Assembly (NCBI GenBank): GCA_949293985.1
Contig: CASFFN010000006.1
Coordinates: 1-64,000 of the forward strand
DNA: 64,000 bases
Direction: 5' to 3'
From: an uncultured Eubacteriales bacterium
GTDB lineage: Bacteria; Bacillota; Clostridia; Oscillospirales; Oscillospiraceae
The number at the start of each line of letters is the position of its first letter. Within the stretch, counting starts at the first letter, position 1. The notes beneath the pieces are model-generated. The model was given only the letters and a program-made list of their open reading frames with translations. It ran no database searches and was not told where the DNA came from. Below are positions 58,122 through 64,000 of this stretch, piece after piece. Made by a program: the position numbers and the translations under genes.

Positions 58122-59132
58122 TTAAATGGTGATGTTGCGAATACTTTCCTGATGGGCCACCTGGAAAGGGATGGTTTCGTGGCAGGCGGGGCTGCCCTTT
58201 TCGATGGCGGACAGGAGAATTTCCACCCCCCGCCGGGACAGCTCCTGGGTGGACTGGCGGACGGTAGCCAGCCGGGGCGCCAAAAAGTCCCCGATGGGCA
58301 GACCGTCCACGCCTATGACGGACACATCCCGGGGCACCTGCAAACCGGCATCCCGGAGCGCCCGGATGGCGCCGATGGCCAGCACATCCGCCATGGCAAA
58401 AATGGCCGTAAACCGGCAGCCTTTGTCCAACAGCTCCTTTACAGCGGCGTAGCCGTTTTGGTAAGAGTACCGGACGCCCCGGTACTCTTTTTCCAGGGAA
58501 AAGGGAAGGCCGTGCTTCCGGAAGGAGCGCATACAGCCCTCGTAACGCAGACGGCTGGCATCGGAGGTTTTCCTGTTACCGCCGATGATGGCGATTTCCC
58601 GGTGTCCCATTTGTATCAGGGTATCCATGGCGGCCTCCGCCGCCAGCACATCGTCGGTGGTGACGCTGGAGAGGTTCCCGATTCCAAGGCCCGAGGTGTC
58701 GTTGGTGATTACCACCCCCGGCACCGGGACGGAGGCATAAGCCTCCCGGAAATGGGGGTTGCTGCCGCCCAAAAACAGGATGCCCAGGGGCTTCTGGGTG
58801 GGCAGCAGCTTCAGCGCCCGCTGCACTTCGTTGTCGTCCTCGTCCATATAGTCGATGGACAGCTGATAGGATGTCCCGGCCACGATTCGTTGAATTTCCT
58901 CCACCATCTGGGCGAAAAGCTCGTTGCGTTTTCCTTTCACAATCCCCAAAATGGTGTTGGAACGGGTCTGTTTCAGACGCTGGGCGTTTTCGTTCAGACG
59001 AAAGCCATACCGGGCGGCGGCCCGGAGAATCTCCTCCCGGGCCTTTTCGCTGACATTGGGATGATTGTTGAGCGCCCGGGAGACGGTGCCCACGGCATAG
59101 CCGGTTTTCTGAGCAAGGTCTTTGATGGTCAT
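58122..59132 (-). CDS. LacI-family regulator of the maltodextrin operon
   Basis: This 336-residue repressor has an N-terminal LacI helix-turn-helix (MTIKDLAQKTGYAVGTVSRALNNHPNVSEKAREEIL) and the hinge RLKQTRSNTILGI. A periplasmic-binding-protein-like effector domain follows (MVEEIQRIVAGTSYQLSIDY, FAMADVLAIGAIRALRDAGL, DVSVIGVDG, TVRQSTQEL). ATG 59132 is chosen by AGGAAGG upstream, with the open frame extending into malG on another frame. The operator is probably the palindrome at 62419-62433. Malto-oligosaccharide is the likely inducer by context. Confidence 0.92.
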   Translation of the reverse strand: MTIKDLAQKTGYAVGTVSRALNNHPNVSEKAREEILRAAARYGFRLNENAQRLKQTRSNTILGIVKGKRNELFAQMVEEIQRIVAGTSYQLSIDYMDEDDNEVQRALKLLPTQKPLGILFLGGSNPHFREAYASVPVPGVVITNDTSGLGIGNLSSVTTDDVLAAEAAMDTLIQMGHREIAIIGGNRKTSDASRLRYEGCMRSFRKHGLPFSLEKEYRGVRYSYQNGYAAVKELLDKGCRFTAIFAMADVLAIGAIRALRDAGLQVPRDVSVIGVDGLPIGDFLAPRLATVRQSTQELSRRGVEILLSAIEKGSPACHETIPFQVAHQESIRNITI

Positions 59133-59152
59133 GGAGTTTCCTTCCTTTCGGA

Positions 59153-60004
59153 TTATCCCTTCACGGCGCCGGCGGCCACGCCCTTGATGATGTGCTTCTG
59201 GCAGAGGATATACAGGATAATCACCGGGGTAATGCTCAGCATAATGATGGCCATGGTGGCGCCCAGGTCCACGGTGCCGTAGCTGCCTTTCAGGTACTGC
59301 ACCAAAATGGGGATGGTCTGGAACTTGGTGCGGTCCAGCACCAGATAGGGGAGCAGATAGTCGTTCCACACCCACATAAGCTCCAGAATACCCACGGAGA
59401 TGACGGTGGGCTTGAGCATGGGCATGACCACTAAGAAGAAGGTGCGGATAGCGCCGCAGCCGTCAATGGAGGCGGCTTCCTCAATCTCGTGGGGCAGGCT
59501 CTTGATGAAGCCTAAGAACATGAAGATGGCAAGACCGGCACCGAAGCCCAGGTAGACGATGGGAATGGAGAAGGGGGTGTTGAGCTTCAGCTGGTCGGCG
59601 GTGAAGGTCAGGGTGAACATGACCATCTGGAAGGGGACGATCATGGAGAACAGGCACAGGTAGTAGAAAATCCGGGAGGCCAGGCTGTTTACCCGGGCAA
59701 TGTACCAGGCACTCATGGAGCAGAACAGAAGGATCAGGGTCACGGACAGCACCGTGATGACGAGGCTGTACATAGCGGCCTTCAGGAAGGGATAGTTGCC
59801 GAAGGTCATGCCCTTGATATAGTTGACCCAGCCTGCGAAGGATTCCCCGTTGGGCAGGGCGAAGGGCTCCAGGTTCACAAAGGTGTTGAGCTTGAAGGAG
59901 TTCATCAGCACCTCAAATACCGGCACCAGCCAGATGAGGGACAGGAGGATAAACACGCAGGTAAGCACCTTGCTCAAAGGTGTGTATTGAGACTTCTTTT
60001 CCAT
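59153..60004 (-). CDS. malG: Maltodextrin-type ABC transporter permease, MalG-like
   Basis: This 283-residue permease has six transmembrane helices and the ATPase-docking EAA loop EIEEAASIDGCGAIRTFFLVVMPMLKP. Its ATG overlaps the malF stop by one base (TAATG), so both permeases are made together. It works with MalF and the binding protein encoded upstream. No ATPase gene is present in the window; sugar importers of Firmicutes often share one MsmX-type ATPase encoded elsewhere. Confidence 0.92.
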   Translation of the reverse strand: MEKKSQYTPLSKVLTCVFILLSLIWLVPVFEVLMNSFKLNTFVNLEPFALPNGESFAGWVNYIKGMTFGNYPFLKAAMYSLVITVLSVTLILLFCSMSAWYIARVNSLASRIFYYLCLFSMIVPFQMVMFTLTFTADQLKLNTPFSIPIVYLGFGAGLAIFMFLGFIKSLPHEIEEAASIDGCGAIRTFFLVVMPMLKPTVISVGILELMWVWNDYLLPYLVLDRTKFQTIPILVQYLKGSYGTVDLGATMAIIMLSITPVIILYILCQKHIIKGVAAGAVKG

Positions 60005-60897
60005 TACTGCTCAACCTCCTTTCTCCGGGTGGCGGCCTGCTGGGCGATGGCCAGCACTGCCACCAGCAGGAAGAAAATGACGGCCTTGGCCTGGGCGACG
60101 CCGTGATAGTTTTTGTTGATGTTGTAGGTGGAGTAGATGTTCAGCGCCAGAAGCTCGGTGACATTCACCTTGGCGCCGTCCTGAATCACGCTGGGCAGAC
60201 CTCCCGTCAGAGCCAGGTTCTGGTCAAACATCTTGAAGGAGTTGGTGAGGGTCAGGAAGGTGCAGGTGGTGATGGCGGGCATCACATTGGGAATGACCAC
60301 CCGGAACAGGGTCTGCCGGCCGGTGGCGCCGTCGATTTTGGCGGCTTCCAGCATATCCTGGGGGATGGCCTGGATTCCGGCGATGTAAATAATCATCATA
60401 TAACCGATTTGCTGCCAGGCTACCAGGATTACCAGTCCCCAAAAGCCATAGGTGCCGTTGGCGGTGAGGTAAGTGCCGTAGTTTTTCAGAATGCCGTCAA
60501 AAATCAGGCTCCAGATATAGCCCAGCACCACGCCGCCGATGAGGTTGGGCATGAAGAACACGGTGCGAAACAGGTTTGCGCCCCGGAGCTTCTGGGTCAG
60601 GGCGTAGGCAATCAGAAAGGCCGCCACATTGATGAGAATAATGGACACCACCGCAAAACTGGCGGTATTCCAGAAGGCGTTGCGGAAGCCCGGGTCGGTG
60701 AAGGCCTTGGTGTAGTTGGAAATCCCCTCCCACACCGCGTCCTTGGGGGTGTTGAATTTGCAGAAGGACAGATAAATGCCCTGCAAAAACGGCCACACAA
60801 AGCCTATGACAAAGGCTAAGAATGTGGGCAGGATAAACAGGGGGGCACAGCGGCGAATGGGGCGCTGTACCAGATTGACACGAGTTTTGGCTTTCAT
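60004..60897 (-). CDS. malF: Maltodextrin-type ABC transporter permease, MalF-like
   Basis: This 297-residue permease has six predicted helices and the EAA loop DMLEAAKIDGATGRQTLFRVVIPNVMP. It is short compared with E. coli MalF (514) because it lacks the large periplasmic insert, the usual Firmicutes form. ATG 60897 is selected with GGGAGGG about 12 bases upstream; the longer frame extends into a leader with no gene. The 129-bp gap from the binding protein gene has a strong hairpin. Confidence 0.92.
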   Translation of the reverse strand: MKAKTRVNLVQRPIRRCAPLFILPTFLAFVIGFVWPFLQGIYLSFCKFNTPKDAVWEGISNYTKAFTDPGFRNAFWNTASFAVVSIILINVAAFLIAYALTQKLRGANLFRTVFFMPNLIGGVVLGYIWSLIFDGILKNYGTYLTANGTYGFWGLVILVAWQQIGYMMIIYIAGIQAIPQDMLEAAKIDGATGRQTLFRVVIPNVMPAITTCTFLTLTNSFKMFDQNLALTGGLPSVIQDGAKVNVTELLALNIYSTYNINKNYHGVAQAKAVIFFLLVAVLAIAQQAATRRKEVEQ

Positions 60898-60993
60898 AAG
60901 AATGAGGACCCTCCCTTTCCGGTTTGTATTTTGCCCAGGGGAAAGGCGTTTGCGCGCCAAACCCTTTTCCGCCGGGCAAAAGGGGGAAGCAAT

Positions 60994-61016
60994 GGGGGCA
61001 GGCTGAGCCTGCCCCC
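60994..61016 (-). terminator. Intercistronic hairpin between binding protein and malF
   Basis: GGGGGCAGGC-TGA-GCCTGCCCCC, a perfect 10-bp GC stem 11 bases past the binding-protein stop. It probably attenuates or stabilises mRNA so that more binding protein than permease is made. Confidence 0.75.
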
Positions 61017-61026
61017 AAAATCGCGT

Positions 61027-62373
61027 TTATCCGTTCACTACATTGTACTCGATGGCCCAGCCGTCAACGAAAGCGGAAACAACCTGCTCCCAGTTGGCGT
61101 CGGTGGGATCGGCGGAGTAAGCGGTGAGGGCGGTGACCACGGTAGCTCTCCAGGAGTCTACATTGGGGGTGTGGTTGAAGGCCCAGCTTACGGTGTACTT
61201 GCCTTCGGAGAGCATCTTGCTGCCGTCGGCCAGGAACACATTGGAGGACTCGGGAACGCCCTTGAAGGGCAGAGCGCCCAGGGTGTCAACCATCTTCTGA
61301 GCGGCGGTCTCGTCGGTGACCAGCCAGCACAGGAAGTCCATGGAGGCCTGCTGATCCTCGGCGGAAACCTGGGAGTTGATGGCCCAGCAGTTCTCGGTAC
61401 CGGAGCACAGACCGGCATTCTCCTCGCCGTCCACGCCGCAGTAAATGGGGATCATAGCCAGATTCTCAGGAGCCAGACCGGCCTCTACCAGACCCGCATA
61501 CTCCCAGGTGCCGTTCTGATAGAACACGGCCTTTCCTTCGGTGAACTGAGCCTTGGACTCGTCGGCGGTGGAGGTGGACAGGGTCTTGGGATCGGTAGCG
61601 GAGTTGGTAATGTACAGATCCCAGACGGAGCGGAAGTTGTCCAGATAGGTGCCTTCGATGGTGGCGGGCTGCTCGGTGATGTCCTTGTCCCGGAACTCAT
61701 AGTACAAAGGCATATTGGCCAGGTGGCCGGAGAACCGCCAGGAAGAGGAGCTGTCCAGACCGGAGGCGGAGAAAGCGTCAAAGCCCAGCTCCGCGCTGCG
61801 GGCGTGGATATCCTCGGCAACAGCCTTCAGGGAAGCGAAGTCCTTGATCTCCTCCAGAGAGTGACCGGCCTTCTCCAGCAGCTCGGTATTGACGATGATG
61901 CCGAAAGACTCGTAGCAGTAGCCGATGGCCTTCAGCTCGCCGTCCTCGTTGTAGAGGTTAAAGTCGTCGGTGGTCAGCTCCTTGGCGATGGCGCTGTCCG
62001 TCAGGTTCAGTGCGTAGTCGTTCCAGTCCTTGAGGCCGGACAGGTTGCCGATGTTGAAAATGGTGGGGGCTTCGGTCTTGGCCATCTCGGCGGTCAGGGT
62101 GTCGGCGTAGGTGCCGGAGGCGGCGGTAACCACCTTGACGGAAACGCCGGTCTTTTCGGTGTAGAGCGCAGCCAGCTCCTGCAAAGCGGCATCTGCCTCG
62201 GGCTTGAAGTTCAGGTAGTAAACCCGGCCGGAGCCTTCCGGGGTGGCGTCCTCACTGCCACCCTGGGTGGCGCCGTCAGTACCCGCGGTGGTGTTGTCGG
62301 GATTGTCGGTGTTGCAGGCGGCCAGGCCCAGGACCATAACCAGCGCCAACAGCAATGCAATCAGCTTTTTCAT
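61027..62373 (-). CDS. Extracellular sugar-binding lipoprotein of the maltodextrin ABC importer
   Basis: This 448-residue family 1 solute-binding protein has a lipoprotein signal peptide (MKKLIALLLALVMVLGLAAC, Cys at 20), a Thr/Gly/Asp-rich linker, then the two-lobe binding fold (VYYLNFKPEADAALQELAALYTEKTGVSVKVVT, FTEGKAVFYQNGTWEYAGL, WAINSQVS). ATG 62373 has AGGAGG 7 bases upstream; the longer frame goes through the promoter. It is the first gene of the operon. The ligand is likely malto-oligosaccharide, because malQ is in the same operon, but other oligosaccharides are possible. Confidence 0.92.
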   Translation of the reverse strand: MKKLIALLLALVMVLGLAACNTDNPDNTTAGTDGATQGGSEDATPEGSGRVYYLNFKPEADAALQELAALYTEKTGVSVKVVTAASGTYADTLTAEMAKTEAPTIFNIGNLSGLKDWNDYALNLTDSAIAKELTTDDFNLYNEDGELKAIGYCYESFGIIVNTELLEKAGHSLEEIKDFASLKAVAEDIHARSAELGFDAFSASGLDSSSSWRFSGHLANMPLYYEFRDKDITEQPATIEGTYLDNFRSVWDLYITNSATDPKTLSTSTADESKAQFTEGKAVFYQNGTWEYAGLVEAGLAPENLAMIPIYCGVDGEENAGLCSGTENCWAINSQVSAEDQQASMDFLCWLVTDETAAQKMVDTLGALPFKGVPESSNVFLADGSKMLSEGKYTVSWAFNHTPNVDSWRATVVTALTAYSADPTDANWEQVVSAFVDGWAIEYNVVNG

Positions 62374-62418
62374 TTGTTTTCCTCCTAATCTTGTCCTTAC
62401 ATTGCAAGGACTTATTTT

Positions 62419-62472
62419 TGGAAACGATTCCAATCGTTCCACGCAATGAGTATACCGCAGTTTGCACAAAAA
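62419..62472 (-). promoter_or_regulatory. Operator (LacI/CcpA-type) and promoter region of the maltodextrin operon
   Basis: On the minus strand TTGGAATCGTTTCCA (62433-62419) fits the catabolite-response consensus WTGNAANCGNWNNCW at every position and is also a good LacI-type palindrome. TATACT (62454-62449) is a candidate -10, with a TTGTAT-like -35 18 bp upstream. The operator is downstream of the -10, so bound protein would block elongation or initiation. Confidence 0.7.
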
Positions 62473-62689
62473 TACAACAGAAAAAACGAAACTTTTGAAA
62501 GTTCTGCACATTACACAAAAGGAGCATTGGCAATTTGTCTATTATCCCCAGCAAAACATTTCTCATACAGCGTGCGGACGGAGGAAAATAACACAAACCC
62601 GGGCGCCGCGAGAAAATAGACGGCAGCTTTTTGCTTTTTTTCAGAGAAAATTGAAAAAAGCGGAAAACACCAGGAATATTGTAAATTAC

Positions 62690-62718
62690 TTGCATTTTTT
62701 GGGGATATGGGGTATAAT
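62690..62718 (+). promoter_or_regulatory. Promoter of the nucleotide-sugar epimerase/dehydratase gene
   Basis: TTGCAT, 17-bp spacer, perfect TATAAT, with about 50 bases to the chosen ATG at 62777. Confidence 0.8.
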
Positions 62719-62776
62719 AATCAAACTGTACATGAGCGCCGTTGCCCCATTACAAGAAGAAACGAGAGAAAATGAT

Positions 62777-64000
62777 ATGCTGACTTCCAATGCGTCCAAA
62801 CAGAATCTGCGGAGAATACCCCTCATAGCGATTGTGGATACCTGCCTGATTTTTCTCACCACAGGGATTGCCCTTTTGGTGCGGTTTGACTTTTCCATGA
62901 GTAAGATTCCCAGGGAGTATATGGAGGCTTTTTTGCCGGTGGTGGGGGTCATGTGCCTGGCCACCCTTGTGATATTCTGGTTCCGGCGGATGTACCATTA
63001 TATCTGGCGTTCGGTGAACGCGGCGGATGTGCTGAGTATGGCCTTGTCGGAGCTTCTGGCCTTTTGCGCCGGGGCGGTGATTTGCGCGCTGCTGCAGCTG
63101 CGGATGCCCCTGAGCGTTTGGTTTTTGATGTTAGTTTTTCAGTCCTGCGCGCTGGTGGGCTGCCGGTGCGCTTTGCGGATGATTACGGTGATTCGGGGAA
63201 CCCTTCTGAAAATGTCCGAGGAGGAGGGGCACCGGATTATGCTCATCGGCGCCGGTGTGGCGGGGCAGATGCTGGCCCAGGAAATTACCACCAGCCAGTA
63301 TGTAGACGGCACGCTGTGCTGTATTATTGACGATAACCCCGCGAAACAGGGAAAATTCCTCCACGGCGTGCCCATCGTTGGCGGCCGGGAGGACATTTTC
63401 AAGGCGGTGGAGCGGTATCGGATTACCCAGATTATTTTTGCCATCCCCTCCGCCCCGGCCAAGACCAAGACGGAGATTCTGGAGCTGTGCAAAAAGACCT
63501 CCTGCCGGGTGCGGGTGCTGCCGGGACTGTACCAGCTGGTAAACGGCCAGGTGAGCCTGTCCCAGGTGCAGGACGTGGCCATCGAGGATCTGCTGGGGCG
63601 CACGCCGGTGGAGCTGGATACCCAGGCGATTTCCAAATTTCTCTCCGGCAAGGTGGTTCTGGTCACCGGCGGCGGCGGCTCCATCGGCAGCGAGCTGTGC
63701 CGGCAGATTGCCCGGCATAACCCCCGGAAGCTGATTATTCTGGATATTTACGAGAACAACGCCTATGACATTCAGCAGGAGCTGCTGCGGAAGTACGGCA
63801 GCACCCTGAACCTCCGGGTGGAGATTGCCTCCGTCCGGGAAAAGGAGCGGATTTACCAGCTCTTCGACTATTACCGCCCCCAGGTGGTGTTCCACGCGGC
63901 GGCTCACAAGCATGTGCCTTTGATGGAGGAATGCCCCTCCGAGGCGGTGAAGAACAACATTTTCGGCACCTACCATGTGGTGCGGGCGGCGGAGAAATAC
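62777..64000 (+). CDS. Membrane-bound nucleotide-sugar epimerase/4,6-dehydratase (CapD/PglF-like), 3' end cut by window edge
   Basis: The frame stays open to the right edge (408 codons seen of probably about 600). Four N-terminal transmembrane helices (about 13-35, 47-65, 78-98 and 101-120) precede a first Rossmann-like domain (RIMLIGAGVAGQMLAQEI, IDDNPAKQGKFLHGVPIVGG). A second, SDR-type domain begins KVVLVTGGGGSIGSELCRQI and continues to VFHAAAHKHVPLMEE. This is the design of PglF/WbpM/CapD enzymes, which modify UDP-GlcNAc for glycans or capsule. ATG 62777 is chosen because the ATG at 62732 lies too close to the promoter; its ribosome site is weak. Confidence 0.9.
   Translation, partial: MLTSNASKQNLRRIPLIAIVDTCLIFLTTGIALLVRFDFSMSKIPREYMEAFLPVVGVMCLATLVIFWFRRMYHYIWRSVNAADVLSMALSELLAFCAGAVICALLQLRMPLSVWFLMLVFQSCALVGCRCALRMITVIRGTLLKMSEEEGHRIMLIGAGVAGQMLAQEITTSQYVDGTLCCIIDDNPAKQGKFLHGVPIVGGREDIFKAVERYRITQIIFAIPSAPAKTKTEILELCKKTSCRVRVLPGLYQLVNGQVSLSQVQDVAIEDLLGRTPVELDTQAISKFLSGKVVLVTGGGGSIGSELCRQIARHNPRKLIILDIYENNAYDIQQELLRKYGSTLNLRVEIASVREKERIYQLFDYYRPQVVFHAAAHKHVPLMEECPSEAVKNNIFGTYHVVRAAEKY

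Overview
The window looks like a chromosomal segment of a moderately GC-rich, anaerobic, endospore-lineage Clostridia, most like an Oscillospiraceae/Ruminococcaceae gut bacterium. The reasons are sigG, spoIVB, a Spo0A-type regulator and an alpha/beta SASP, together with clostridial markers (GGGtGRT protein, DUF1540, DUF5685 next to a J-domain protein), acetate- and lactate-type fermentation genes, and TTGACA/TATAAT promoters with strong AGGAGG sites. Both ends cut genes. I saw no rRNA, tRNA, CRISPR array, phage or full insertion sequence.

Layout. 1-6.5 kb: a cut GHKL sensor kinase, a short MarR regulator, SASP, thioredoxin, tsf-rpsB, and ylmC/ymxH-sigG, then a 645-bp spacer with a DnaA-box-like cluster and a G-rich tract before rpsT. 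6.6-16.1 kb: recG, gpmI, an Asp23 protein with a FakA-like kinase, a YihY protein, DUF5685, a J-domain protein and an amidohydrolase. 16.1-19.8 kb: a PfkB kinase, a GNAT enzyme and the Isc operon (nifS-iscU-iscR) with twin palindromic operators. 19.9-32.5 kb: spoIVB, then a protein-phosphorylation cluster (FHA protein, PP2C phosphatase, membrane trypsin-FHA fusion, zinc-ribbon Ser/Thr kinase), a second Fe-S module, an XRE regulator, an HtrA protease and spo0A with tandem 0A boxes. 32.5-33.4 kb: the scar of a deleted arabinose locus (three truncated genes). 33.5-38 kb: an ECF sigma factor, its DUF4367 partner, a small secreted protein and two tandem lipoprotein paralogues. 38-46 kb: tmcAL, ackA, pepT, an L-lactate/malate dehydrogenase, nagB, an mreB homologue and comF. 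46-48.8 kb: recD2 and a small membrane protein. 49-56.2 kb: a complete F1Fo ATP synthase operon whose c subunit has a two-carboxylate, sodium-type motif. 56.6-62.4 kb: an alpha-glucan/maltodextrin operon (binding protein, MalF, MalG, LacI regulator, MalQ). The right edge cuts a nucleotide-sugar dehydratase/epimerase.

Two non-coding repeat families stand out. One is a 161-bp palindromic MITE-like element (6595-6755, 12652-12812, decayed copy from 20973, possible solo end at 39155) whose central hairpin is kept by paired changes. The other is a 248-bp element with inverted, hairpin-bearing ends (56316-56563).

The most promising possible system is the kinase/phosphatase/FHA/protease cluster at 21.3-26.5 kb. 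It lies between spoIVB and spo0A, which are neighbours in many spore formers, so it may link an envelope signal to phospho-signalling. That link is inference; the domains and gene order are read from the sequence.
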